NCBI GenBank assembly: GCA_963383645.1
Contig: OY726557.1
Coordinates: 156,985,201-157,049,200, forward strand
Reading direction: 5' to 3'
Length of the DNA stretch: 64,000 nt
From: Muscardinus avellanarius
Lineage: Eukaryota > Chordata > Mammalia > Rodentia > Gliridae
The position numbers and the translations under genes are program-made. Every line of letters starts with the position of its first letter. Position 1 is the stretch's first letter. The notes under the pieces are model-generated. The model was not told the origin of the DNA. It did not search any database and saw only the letters and a program-made list of their open reading frames with translations. Shown piece by piece: positions 1 through 10,604 of the stretch.

Positions 1-515
1 TCTCCACTAGAAGCTACAAAATGGTGAGATTATAATTCCATCATTCCTTTTTCATTCATTAAGTGGAATTTGTTTTTTAAAGGAAAACACCTCATCTACT
101 GCTTACCTACCTATAGTTTCTGTGGAAAGAAAGTATCAAATTCTGTTTATTTACCAGTTTTCAAAGTAATTAATTCACTTGCCATCTCTTGGTGGTGACC
201 AGTTAGAGCTCTGTCTTTATTTAGTATAAATTTGAATTCATGTACATAAGTTCATCCAAAGTTTCTGTTTATATTGCTGTTCATTTCTGTATTATTGCTC
301 ATATTGTGCTATATTAAAATTGGCATGCTTTTTCTTTTCAATGAAACAAACTTAATTAAAAATGTTTTTAACATGACACAACTGCAAATTTGCACACTGG
401 TTATTTTATTATATTAAGAAATTACTGTTAACTTTTACTTGTACTATATATATTACTATCTACACACACATACACAAATATATTGACAGTACTAAAAGGT
501 AGAAAACCCTTACTA
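1..515. other. AT-rich single-copy sequence, no gene seen
   Basis: No reading frame, SINE, L1 or LTR is recognisable. There is a short CA/TA-rich patch near 440-490. Confidence 0.6.
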
Positions 516-718
516 CCTTAGTCTATTTTGGGATGCTATAACAAAAGATCTTAGATTGGGTAGCCTATAAATAGCATTTATATCTCACAGTTCCAGAGGC
601 TAACAGTCCATGGTCAAGGCACTGGTCCTCCGCACCCTCCTCTGATGTGGAGAGGGTGTACATTCCTCATAGACAGTACCTCTCACTGTATTTTCACATG
701 GTGGAGATGGAAGGCGAC
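516..718 (-). mobile_element. MLT1-type MaLR LTR fragment (3' part)
   Basis: The stretch reading 'ttagtctattttgggatgctataac' onward, then 'ctcacagttccagaggct' and 'tcacatggtggagatggaagg', matches the reverse complement of the 3' part of mammalian MLT1 LTRs. It is cut off at about 719, where an L1 tail begins. The family is recognised by memory of its conserved blocks, not by a search. Confidence 0.6.
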
Positions 719-1701
719 TCTTTTTTTAAAAATAAAAATACTATACTAATAAAAATACTCTTTTATTAGTGAATTATAGTCACATCATAATGTAGCTCAT
801 AGTGATACATTAACACAGCACTTGGAGTGCTTTCCTCCAGCTCCCTCCCCACTCCCTCCCTTTCCCCATAAAGGGCATTGAGATTGACATTGATAGTCTC
901 ATGTATGAACATATGTCAATGGAAGTAGTTCCTTCATTGAACCTCCCTCTCTTCCTACTCTTTTCTTCAACTACCTCCCTGGCTCCATTGAAGTTGCTTC
1001 TCCATTATCGGAAGTCCCTGTGGTATCCCAATTATTCCCTAGCTTCTGCATATGAGCAAAAACAAATGGCCCTTCACTTTATATGACTGGCTAATCTCAC
1101 TTAACATAATGTTCTCCAGGCCCATCCATTTTCCTGCAAATACCATAATTTTATTATTCTTTATGGCTGAGTAGAATTCCATTGTGTGTATATCATATAA
1201 TTTTGTGGTCCATTCATTGTTGATGGACACCTAGGTTGGTTCCATAATTTGGCTATTGTGAATTGTGCTGCTATAAAAACAAATATGCACATTACCATAA
1301 AATTCTGATTTCAGTCCCATTGTAAAGGTACCCAGGAGTAGTAAGCTGGATCATATGGTGCATCCACTCCCAATTTTCCGAGGAATCGTTACACTGATCT
1401 CTATAGCAGCTGTACTAATTCACAACACCACCAAAAGTATAGAAGAGTTCCAATCTCCCCACATTCTCAATAACATGTATTATTGTTTGACTTCTTGATG
1501 ATTACATTCTGATTGGGATGAGATAGTATCTCATTGTAGTTTTGATTTCTAGCTCCCTGATTGCTAATGATGTTGAGCATATTTTCATGTATTTGTTGCC
1601 TATTCGTATCTCTTCTTATGTCAGGTGTCTTTTTAGTTCAATTGCCCTGTTCTTGATTGTTTTTTTTTTGTTGTTTTTGTTTTTTGTTTTAGTGTTGAGG
1701 T
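719..1701 (-). mobile_element. old L1, 3' end segment
   Basis: This is the reverse complement of the 3'UTR and the C-terminal end of L1 ORF2. On the plus strand it shows 'ttctttatggctgagtagaa' and 'attcattgttgatggacacc', the antisense of the usual ORF2 C-terminal segment. The frame is full of stops. It continues at 2191, 3027, 6658 and 8017, separated by later insertions, so these pieces were once one element. Confidence 0.8.
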
Positions 1702-2190
1702 CCCCCCCCCCTACTGAATTTGGTCTTTAATATGATCAAGGTAAATTCTGAAAATACAAGGATTCTTTCAGCTTTTGTCAGTGCAACAGAAATTACTCCG
1801 AATTGTCAATCCCCCTTAATATTGTACCTAATAATTTATGTTATTTAATAATATACACATAGTGGTGATAACCTTTCTGTCATTCACAAGAACATGGAAA
1901 GACCTGGAGAACATTATTTTAAGTGAGATCAGCCAAGCACAGAAAGAGAAGGGACTTATGTTCTCTCTAAGATGACCAAACTAAGGAGTATTAGGGATAC
2001 CAGAGGGACTCCAGACAATGGAGGAGAAACCTCAGCAAAGCTAGAATGGAAGGATAGGAGAGGAAGAAGGCTGAGGTTGATTAATGCAGGAGCTACTTCC
2101 GAATTTGTGTAAAAATATAAATATAGCATGGCTAATTGGACATTCATTGTTGGGAGGGGGAAGGGGAAGTGGGGGGAGGGTAGCAAGCAT
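1702..2190 (+). mobile_element. L1 3' end fragment inserted in the old L1
   Basis: From about 1880 the sequence is plus-strand L1: the end of ORF2 ('gaacattattttaagtgagatcagcc' region) and a 3'UTR with a G-rich tract near 2150-2180. 1702-1880 is AT-rich and unassigned. The host L1 reads 'agtgttgag' just before and 'agtgttaag' just after, which fits a degraded target duplication. No poly-A tail remains. Confidence 0.6.
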
Positions 2191-2785
2191 AGTGTTAAGA
2201 TTTTTAAGTTCTTTATATATTCTAGATATTAGTCTTCTATCAGAGGAATAGCTAGAAAATATGTTCTGCAAAGGGTATCTCTTTAGACTCTTGATGGATT
2301 CCATTGAAGAGCAGAAACTTTTTAGTTTAATACCATCTCATTTATTCATGTTTTAATTTCCTGAGCGTTTCTACTTGTGCCTATATGTTGGAGGTTTGGG
2401 CCTATGCCCTCTTCTAATAGCTTAAATATCCAGATCTTTGATTCATCTTGAGTTGACTCTTATGCAGGGTGAGAGGTAGGGATTTAATTTTATTTTTCTA
2501 CAAATGGATAACCAGTTTTCCAACATCACTGGTTAAAAAGACTGTCTTTTTTCCCCAATGTACATATTTGATACCTTTGTAAAAAAAAATCAATTATCTA
2601 TAAGTGTGTGGATTTGTTTCTCTATCTTCTATTGGTCTATGTGTCTGTTTTTGTGCCAATAGCATGCTGTTTTTATTACTGTAGCTCTACAGTATAATTT
2701 AAAGTCTGGAATTATGATGCCGTATACATGGTTCTTATTGCTGAGAATTGCTTTGGCTATTCTGGGTGTTTTGTTTCTTCATATG
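2191..2785 (-). mobile_element. old L1, ORF2 segment (continuation)
   Basis: Reverse-complement L1 ORF2 upstream of the 719-1701 piece ('attctagatattagtcttct' and onward). It is interrupted at 2786 by a SINE. Confidence 0.75.
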
Positions 2786-2800
2786 AAATTTAGGACTAAA

Positions 2801-3026
2801 GCTGGGCGTGGTGAAACATGCTTGTAATCCTAGTACTTGGGAAACTTAGAAAGGAAGATTGCGCAGGTTCAAAGCCAGCCTCAGCTACTTAGTGAGACCG
2901 TGTTTCCAAATAAAATATAAAATAGGTCAGGGGTGTAGCCCCGAGGTAGAAGTCCCCTGGGTTCTAGCTCCTGTACCAAAAAATATAAAGTGGAATAAAT
3001 AAATAAATAAATAAATAAATAAATAT
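2801..3026 (+). mobile_element. B1-ID dimeric SINE with (AAAT)n tail
   Basis: The left half begins 'gctgggcgtggtg'; the right half carries 'gtagccccgaggtagaag' and ends in (aaat)n. The flanking duplications AAATTTAGGACT (2786-2797) and AAATTTAGTACT (3027-3038) differ by one base, so this is a moderately old insertion into the old L1. Confidence 0.88.
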
Positions 3027-3114
3027 AAATTTAGTACTGAGTTTTTTCTAGGTCTGTGAAGAATAAAATTGGCATTTGATAGGGATTGCATTGACTCTAT
3101 AGATCATTTTTAAT
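3027..3114 (-). mobile_element. old L1, short ORF2 segment
   Basis: It joins the 2191-2785 piece to the 6658 piece once the intervening SINE and younger L1 are set aside. Confidence 0.7.
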
Positions 3115-3589
3115 AAAATAGACATTTTAAAAAATTTTTTATTGGTGCATTATATTCATACATCATATTGGGGTAAAAAAAAAACTTGTCTGTACATACA
3201 TGTATACATCACCTATTTAACCCCTACCCAATTCCCACCCCATTCCCTCCCTAGTCCTCCTTCCCTTGCTTGGCTTAGTGGTTGACTTCAATATGTTTAA
3301 GTACATTGTGTATTTTAGAGAATTTCCTTCTTCCCCCCTCCCATCCCCTCATTTAGGTTGTCTTGTTTGCTGCTCTATAGGATTTCCTTTTTCATCTAGA
3401 TTTCCTCCTATGACCCATTTCTCCTTAGCTTTCACATATTAGGGAAAGCATATGATTTCTTACTTTTTGTGACTGACTAATCTCACTTAGCATAATGTTC
3501 TCCAGTTCCATCCATTTTCCTGTAAATGATGTAATTTTGTTCTTTATGGCTGAGTAAAATTCCATTGTGTACATATTCTACAGTTTTGT

Positions 3590-5585
3590 AATTCATTCAT
3601 CTGTTGATGGACATCTTGGCTGGTTCCATAGTTTGGCTATGGTGAATTGTGCAGCTATGAACATAGATACACATGCATTAGTTTGGTAGTTTGGTTTCGT
3701 TTCTTTTGGGTAGATACCCATAAGTGGTATTGCTGGATCAAATGGTAGATTTGTTCCCACTCTTCTGAGGATTCTCCATACTGTTTTCCAAAGTGGTTGC
3801 ACTAATTTGCAATCCCACCAAAAATGTCTTAGAATAACCACTTCTCCACATCCTAGCCAGCATTTGTTTTTTGTGTTTTAAATGATTGCCATTCTAGTTA
3901 GAGTTAGGTGAAATCTCAGGATACTTTTGATTTGCATCTCTCTGATTGCCAGTGATGTTGAGCATTTTTTCATGCATTTATTGGCCATTTGAATTTCTTC
4001 TTTTGTGAAGTGTCTATTAAGTTTGCTTGCTCATTTTGTTATTGGATGCTTTGTTTTCTTAGTGTTGAGTTGCTTGAGTTCTCTGTATATTCTAGATATT
4101 AGTCTTCTGTCGGAGGTGTAGGTGGCAAAAATCTTCTCCCATTCTGTTGGCTCTTGGTTGAGGGTCTTGACAGTTTCCCGTGATGAACAGAAGCTCTTCA
4201 GTTTCATGTAATCCCATGTGTTGATTCACCTTTTAATTTGTTGTGGCTTTGGGGCCTTGTTGAGAAGGTGTTTATCTGTGCCTATGTGTTGCAGTGTTGG
4301 ACCTATGCCCTCTTCAAGGAGCTTCAAGGTCTCTGGTTTGATTTCCAAGTGTTTGATCCACCTTGAATTGACTCTTGTGCAGAGGGAGAAAGTAGAATTA
4401 ATTTCCAGTTTTCTGCATATGGTTAACTAGTTTTGCCAACACCATTTATTGAACAGGTTTCTTTTTTCCAGTGTTTGTTTTTGGCCTCTTTGTCAAAATT
4501 CAATTGGCTGGAAGTGTGTGGACTTGTTTCTGGGCCTTCTATTCTGCTCCATTGGTCTATATATCTGGTTTTGTGCCAGTACCATGCTGTTTTTGTTACA
4601 ATGGCTTTGTAGTATAGTTTAAAGTCAGGTATTGTGATTCCTCCTGCATGGTTTTTGTTGCTGAAAACTATTTTGTCTATTCTGGGGTTTTTGTTATTCC
4701 AAATAAATTTAAACACTGATTTTTCTATGTCTGTGAAGAATGATCTTAGTAGTTTAATGGGCATTGCATTGAATCTGTAGATCACTTTTGGTAGGATGGC
4801 CATTTGAATGATATTTATTCTGCCTATCCATGAACATGGAAGATCTTTCCATCTTCTAAGATCTTCTTCAATTTCCTTTTTCAATGTTTTATAGTTTTCT
4901 TTGTAGAGATCTTTTACCTCCTTGGTTAAGTTTATTCCTAAGTATTTTATTTTTTTGTGGGAGATCCTGAGTGGAAGTGTTTTCTGAATTTCATTTTCAG
5001 TGGATTTATGGTTGGTGTACAGGAAAGCTTCTGATTTTTTAAGATTTATTTTGTATTCAGACACTTTGCTGAATTTGTTGATGAGTTCTATAAGCCTTTT
5101 GGTTGAGTTTGTTGGGTTTTCTAAATATAGTATCATGTCATCTGCAAGTAGTGAAAGTCTGAGTTCTTCTTTTCCTATTTGTAATCCTTTGATTTCCTTT
5201 TCTTGCCTTATTACTCTGGCTAGAGTCTCTAGTACTATATTGAAGAGAAGTGGTGATAATGGACCTCCTTGTCTTGTTCCTGTTTTTAGGGGGAATTCTT
5301 GAAGATTTTCCCCAATTAATATGATGTTGGCGGTGGGCTCATTGTAGATTACCTTTATGATGTTGAGATATGTTCCTTCTATTCCAATTCTCTGCAGTGT
5401 TTTTATCATAAATGGATGTTGGATTTTATCAAATGCTTTTTAGCATCTATTGAAATGATCATGTGATTTTTTTCTTTGATTCTGTTTATATGATGAATTA
5501 CATGGATTGATTTTCGTATGTTGAACCAGCCTTGCATCCCTGGGATGTACCCTACCTGGTCATGGTGTATTATTTTCTTTATGTG
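3590..5585 (-). pseudogene. L1 ORF2 C-terminal half: reverse transcriptase and Cys-rich end
   Basis: L1 ORF2 normally encodes an endonuclease, a reverse transcriptase (RT) and a Cys-rich tail that together copy L1 RNA into the target site. Here only the part from mid-RT onward survives. An open stretch of 328 codons (4423-5409) carries RT blocks '[14 protein letters not shown]' and '[13 protein letters not shown]'. The usual first residue of the FADD box is Leu. The frame then breaks near 4422; a second open stretch (3593-3841) holds the '[11 protein letters not shown]' segment of the Cys-rich region. The endonuclease domain and RT start are deleted, so it could not act alone. Confidence 0.88.
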
Positions 5586-5643
5586 GTTCTGATATTGTGG
5601 GGTTTTTGGTGTTCATTGCTCCATTGTTGTTTCTCTTTCCCAT
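5586..5643 (-). pseudogene. L1 ORF1 N-terminal stub
   Basis: The minus-strand ATG at 5643-5641 begins an ORF1-like start. It runs only about 18-20 codons before the internal deletion joins it to ORF2 sequence. The equivalent start in the long L1 is at 42388. Confidence 0.7.
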
Positions 5644-6643
5644 GATTTCGGTAGTTTGTGTCTTCTCTGGGTTCTTCCCCAGGTCACCATAACTTTACTT
5701 AGGTTGTTCTGGATCTCGAGGTTGTGGTAATCTCAGCCGCCGCTACTCCTTTACTGGGTTGTATTACAAAGTCTCAGTTCCAGGGAAATAATCGAGGCTG
5801 TGTGAGACTGTGGATGGTGCTGGGCCTGGTGTTTTCCCATGGAAAGCTGTGACTACGGTGTGGTATCTCTCCCACGTCTACTCCTTCACTGGGTTGGACT
5901 CCAAAATCTCATATCAGAGAGATTATTGCAGCTGTACAAGTCCCTGGGGGTGCAGTGCTGGGATTCGCCTTAAGGGGCCGCAATTTCACTTATGTTTGTT
6001 GTGCGTGCTGATCTGAAGCTGCCGTGGGCGTGGTGAACTCGCTGCCGCTGCTGGCAATATTACGCTGCTGCCATGCCCTTGGCCATGAGGCTGGCGTATT
6101 TCTTTTCTGGTTATGAACTCCCTTCTGAGTCTCTGGAGGGCGTGCTGAACTTGGCCACTGGGAGTTTTAGATGTTCTTTGTGCTGAAAAAACTGCTGAAT
6201 TATACCCGGATGATCTGCAGCTCCTCACTTCAGCTCCTTGTTTACCTTTCCTCTCTGGAGCCTGGGAGCAGATCTGGAGCTGTGTTGGGCATGGTGTTGG
6301 GCTGGCTATATGTCTCTGCTGCTTTGCCCTCGGCTGTGAGACAGGCGTATTTCTTTTCTGGTTTTGAGCTCTGTTCTGAGTCCCTTTCTCCTCTGGAGTC
6401 TGGTGCTGCAAGGTAAGATGGCACCAGCACAGCTCTGCCACCGCAGTGTGAGGTAGTTTCTCTTTTGGTCTTCGGTTGTTCTTCTAGCCTTCTTTTTATC
6501 TGTCCCTTGCATTTACAGTTTTTATTTCTCTGCTGATGGTGTTTTCTGGCTATGAAAAGTGCGGATTATGTGGCAATAGATATCGAGTGTTAGTGGGACT
6601 TGTAAACACTGCTTTTTCTCGGTTGCCATCTTCCCAGAAGTCT
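5644..6643 (-). promoter_or_regulatory. L1 5'UTR (internal promoter region)
   Basis: About 1,000 bp of GC-richer sequence upstream of the ORF1 start. It contains two duplicated blocks: one around 6093 and 6344 ('ggcgtatttcttttctggtt', 251 bp apart), another around 5740 and 5880 ('ctactcctt.actgggttg'). The homologous UTR at 41525-42387 is shorter by roughly one block. L1 5'UTRs hold the internal promoter; activity here is not shown. Confidence 0.7.
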
Positions 6644-6657
6644 AAAATAGACATTTT

Positions 6658-6885
6658 GATAATATTTATTCTGCCTATCCAAGAACAAGGAATATATTTT
6701 CATCTTCTAAAATATCCTTCAATTTTTTTATAGTGTTTTATAGTTTTCAATGTAGAGGTATTTTGGCTCCTTGTTTAGATTTATTCCTAGGTATTTTATT
6801 GTTTTTGAGGCTATTGTGAATGCAAATTTTTCTATATTTATTTTTCAGTGGATTCATGTTGCCATATAGAAAATCTATTGATTTT
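6658..6885 (-). mobile_element. old L1, ORF2 segment (continuation)
   Basis: Resumes directly after the TSD of the 3129-6643 insertion and is collinear with 3027-3114. Confidence 0.75.
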
Positions 6886-7567
6886 GTTCTTTAAGGCTGA
6901 GTATAATTGCATTGTGTATATATCCCATAGGTTCCATAGTTTGGAAATTATGATTTTTACAGCTATAAACATAGACTGTGGTAGTCTGGTTCAGTTCTTT
7001 GAGGGTAGATATTGATAGATATTGTTCTTTGGGGTAGATATTGGGGTAGAAGTGATATTGCTGGATCTTAAGGTAGGTTCATTCCCATTCTTCTGAGGAC
7101 CTTCCACACTGTTTTCCAAAGTGGTTATACTAATTTGAAATCTCATCAACAATGGATCAAAGCTCCTATCTCAGTACATCCTCTTCTTGCTTTCCTAATT
7201 AGGGTTATGGTGAAATCTCTGAAAAGTTTTGATTCATATACAGAAGCTAAGGAGAAATTGGGACACAGCAGGGACTCTATAAAAAGGAGGGGGAACTTTT
7301 GTGCAGTAAAGGAGAAGACCTGAGAGAGACTGGAGGGGGAAGACTTGAAGAAGGAAACACCTCAATGGACACGATGTACATATACAAACTTATCAAAGCC
7401 AATCACTGTGTTGATCAGGGGAAGGTGGAGAGGGAGCGATAGAGGGATGGGAACTGAGGGAGGATTCAGTGACTGCTGTGTGCATGTATGCCTCTATCAC
7501 CTTGAACTTCATCAAGATTATGACTACTATGCACCAATAAAAAACTAAACATGCACAAAAAAGTAAA
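6886..7567 (+). mobile_element. 5'-inverted (twin-primed) L1 insertion
   Basis: 6886-7228 is minus-strand ORF2 end ('gttctttaaggctgag' onward). From about 7229 the strand flips to plus-strand 3'UTR, ending 'gcaccaataaaaaactaaa' near 7550. The host L1 reads AATCTATTGATTTT before (6872-6885) and AGCTACTGATTTT after (7568-7580). One duplication around two oppositely oriented halves is the usual mark of twin priming. Confidence 0.7.
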
Positions 7568-7582
7568 AGCTACTGATTTTGA

Positions 7583-8016
7583 GCCAGGTGTGGTGGTGAA
7601 TGCTTATAATCCCAGCATTTGGGAGGCTGAGACATTAGGATCGCGATTCACAGACAGCCTCAGCTACTTTTTGAGGTCCTTTGCAACTCAGTGAGACCGT
7701 TTCAAAAATAATTTTTAAAAAATAGGCCGGGCGTGGTGGCGCACGCTTGTAATCCCCGCGCTTGGGAGGCGTAGACAGGAGGATTGCGCAGGTTCGAAGC
7801 CAGCCTAGCTGGCATAAGAGACCCTGTTTCCAAATAAAAATATATATTAAAAAAAAATAGGTCTGGGAATGTATCCCGGAAGTAGAAGGGTTTCCAGGAA
7901 CCCAATTAATATCCCCCCCCAAAAAAAATAGGGATAGGGGTGTAGCTTGGAGGTAGAATGCCCGTGGGTTGTTTCATCATAAGTACCACAAAATAAATAA
8001 ATAAATAAATAAAATA
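7583..8016 (+). mobile_element. B1-ID SINE, split by a second SINE
   Basis: The left half is 7583-7726 and the right half 7923-8016, ending (aaat)n. It is interrupted by the SINE at 7727-7922. GATTTTG flanks the whole element, a short target duplication. Confidence 0.82.
7727..7922 (+). mobile_element. B1-ID SINE nested in another SINE (shortened subfamily)
   Basis: Begins 'ccgggcgtggtggcgcacgc'. Flanked by AAAAAATAGG (7717-7726 and 7923-7932). The middle reads 'agcctagctggcataagagaccc', lacking the usual '..acttagtgaggctctcagcaaatt' segment. The element at 63667 has the same shortening. Confidence 0.85.
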
Positions 8017-9115
8017 GATTTTGTATCTCACTATTTTGCCGAATTTGTTAATCAGCTTTAGTAGTCATTTGGTTGAATTTTTGGGGTCTTCTAAATATAA
8101 GATCCTATCATCTACAAATAGAGATAATTTCAGTTCCTCTTTCTATTTGAATTCCTTTGATATCTTTCTCTTACCTTATTGCTCTGGCAAGAGTCTTAAA
8201 AACTAAAGGAGTGGTGATAGTGGGCATCTTTATTTCTGATTTTAAAGGAAATTCCTGCAGTTATCCATTCAATATGGTTTTGGCTTTGGGCTTATTGCCT
8301 TTATGGTGTTGAGGTAAATTTCTCCTATTTTATTTTTCTTCAGTGTTTTTAATATGCATGAGTTTTGGATTTTGTCAAATGCTTTTCCAGCATCTATTGA
8401 GATGCTTATGTGAGTTTTGTCTTTAGTTCTATTTATGTGGTGAATAACATGTATTGATTTGTGTATGTTGAACCAGCCTTGCATCTCTGGAATGAAACTG
8501 TCTTGATCATGGTATACAACTTTTTTTTAATATGGTTTTAAATGCATATCACTAGCATTTTGTTTAGAATTTTTCTATCTATGTTTATCAAAGATATTGG
8601 TCTGTCTGTAATTTTCATTTCTTAAGGGATCTTTTTTCAGTTTGGGTATTAATGTGATTCTGACCTCATAGAAAGAGTTTGGAAAGAGCCCATCTCTTTC
8701 GATTGAACTGAGTAACTTATGAATTATTTGATTTATTTGTTCTGAAAAGGTTTTGTAGAATTCAGCTAAGAATTTACCTTGACCTGGGCTTTCCTTTTAT
8801 TGCTGGCTTTTTATTGCTATTTCTATTTCTTTGCTTGCTATTGATCAGTTTTCTTTTTCTATATCTTCTTGGTTCACTTTAGGTAGATTGTATGTGTCTA
8901 GAAACCCATCAATTTTTCCTATGTTTTCCAGTTTATTGGAGTATAAATGTTCAAAATAGTTTCTGATGATTCTCTGGATTTTCCCACTGTGGTGATGTTT
9001 CCTTTTTCATTTTTTTATTTTAATAATTTGAGTTGATTCTTTAATTTGGTAAGGTTGGCTAGGGGTTTGTCAATCTTGTTATCTCTTTTTAATAAGGCCT
9101 AAATTGGGGGTATAA
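8017..9115 (-). mobile_element. old L1, reverse transcriptase region
   Basis: Reverse complement of L1 ORF2 RT, with antisense of an F-V-D-D box near 8100-8125 and of the '[20 protein letters not shown]' block near 8390-8450. Many stops and small indels. The 5' limit is blurred near 9115. Confidence 0.8.
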
Positions 9116-10126
9116 ATTTTCCTCAATATCTCTATAATCTGGATATAAGCTTAGCAATGTCAGAAACTACTATGTTCCAAGCTTGTAGCCAGGCTGGCTG
9201 AACTTTGATGGCCCAGAGATACCACCTCTGGTATGCTGGTTGCCAGCACATGGAGTCCTGGTGCTCACTGGGATTGCCAGGGACAAACTCTGCTGCTGAA
9301 GAGTGTTGTGTTCCCACCTTATAACTGCAGTCGTGTACTCCAGATGTCCCTTAGCCTCCCTGCTTTCAGGACCCAAGCCCTGGCAGGGAGGGATACTTTT
9401 TCTGAGCCTGGAGCTTGTGTGGCTCAGTTATTTAGCTCCAGGAATCACTGCTGCTCAAGGCAGCTGAGATAAAATGAGAACTAGTTGGCCATAGGCCAAC
9501 TAGGGTCTTGGCCTTACAAGCCTTCCAGCATGGTTTGCTGAGTTATTGCACCATATAGACACCACTGCTGGTAGACCTGTGGTGATTGCTAGAGACCTTT
9601 TAGTGGTGGGTGAACTGTCCACTCTAGGTTCTTCCCACTTGAGTGTTCCTAGGGACTGTTTACTAATTCTCATTTTTGCTAGGTCTGACTATACCCTTGT
9701 TCCCACCTCTTCGAGGATGAGTTGCCAACTCACAGACCCTGCAGGCCTGTTCATTGCCACACAAGTCCCTGTAGCCAGGCAGGCTCCTGCTGGGATGGTT
9801 TGTAAACTTATGGTCTTGGCAAGGGCCACTTGAGTCCCAGCAGGAAGGAATGAGTTTAGCTGCAGTCCCTGGAGTTTGCTGGGTGGTTTGGCTTATTGGA
9901 CTGTAAACTCACAGTGGTCTTGGTGAGGTGAGTTGTAGCCATCGGGGTCTCTGCAGGAAGGTCCTGTCATTTCTTGGCTTGAGTTTAGCTATAGCTGCAG
10001 GAGTTCATTGGGTGAACTTGAATTTGGCTGGGTGGTCTGGAGAATTGCTGTCTTGAGGTATTTAAGCATGAAGAGAAGAACACAATTACTTTGATGATGG
10101 TTTTCTGCAACTAGTGGCTCGACACA
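9116..10126 (-). mobile_element. GC-richer tract, possible L1 5'UTR monomers
   Basis: It directly follows the old minus-strand L1 and is richer in G+C than its surroundings. It holds imperfect direct repeats about 100-130 bp apart: 'ggtcttgg' near 9812 and 9916, 'gagtttagct' near 9852 and 9981, 'gctgggtggt.tgg' near 9878 and 10028. Tandem monomers are common in rodent L1 promoters. The assignment rests on position and repeat style, not on a recognised consensus. Confidence 0.4.
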
Positions 10127-10142
10127 AAATTCTGCTTTTTCT

Positions 10143-10353
10143 TTTTTTTTTCTGTGGGTCTGGGGATAGAACCCAGGGGCATTCTACCTGTGAGCTACAC
10201 CCCGGGCCCTATTTTTTATCATTTATTTTGAGACAGGGTTTCACTCAGTGGCTGAGGGCCTCACTAAGTAGCTGAGACTGTCTGCGAACCGCATTCCTCC
10301 ATCTCAGCCTCCCAAATGCTGGGATTACAAGCATGTGCCACCACGCCTGGCTT
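10143..10353 (-). mobile_element. B1-ID SINE
   Basis: Antisense right half 'ggggatagaacccaggggca' and left half ending 'ccaccacgcctggct'. Perfect 16-bp TSD AAATTCTGCTTTTTCT at 10127-10142 and 10354-10369. Confidence 0.93.
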
Positions 10354-10369
10354 AAATTCTGCTTTTTCT

Positions 10370-10604
10370 ATGCTGGAGTTGGTCTCTGAGAGCTGCTGGG
10401 TTGGCAGCCACCAGCCCTGGCATGGGCTCACCACGATGGCACAGCCTCTGTTCTCCACTCACCAGACGAGATGCCCGAAGCTCTTTTCAGTGCCCTGCTC
10501 TCTGTGCTGCTTCCAGTTCCACCATGTTTTGATTGTCTTTCTTCAACTGATTTCTAACTGCTTTTCTTCTCTTGCTAATCATCAGTTTCTGATGAAGACA
10601 GAAT
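10370..10604. other. continuation of the GC-richer tract
   Basis: Continues the 9116-10126 sequence after the SINE is removed. A plus-strand frame over part of it is a chance frame with no recognised similarity. It borders the MaLR internal sequence. Confidence 0.45.

Larger units (their letters stand above)
3129..6643 (-). mobile_element. younger L1, 5'-complete but internally deleted
   Basis: Perfect 14-bp duplications AAAATAGACATTTT (3115-3128 and 6644-6657) bound the element. The 3' end (plus-strand left) is an A/T-rich tail. The 5' end on the minus strand starts 'acttctgggaagatgg', the same as the long L1 at 41525, so the 5' terminus is complete. The body is only about 3.5 kb: the 5'UTR and the first ~20 codons of ORF1 are fused near 5585-5588 to the middle of ORF2. 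About 2.6 kb is missing compared with the 41525 copy. The join shows 4 bp of shared sequence (GGTT). Confidence 0.9.

Noticed and set aside
5581..5592. Junction in the short L1 as a splicing product
   Set aside because: The full-length copy has no GT donor or AG acceptor at the two sides; 4 bp of shared sequence fits template jumping or end-joining better.
5986..6441. 151-codon minus-strand frame in the L1 5'UTR as a separate protein
   Set aside because: The sister UTR at 41525 keeps only shorter frames in the matching part, and the UTR contains duplicated blocks. No conserved protein is supported.
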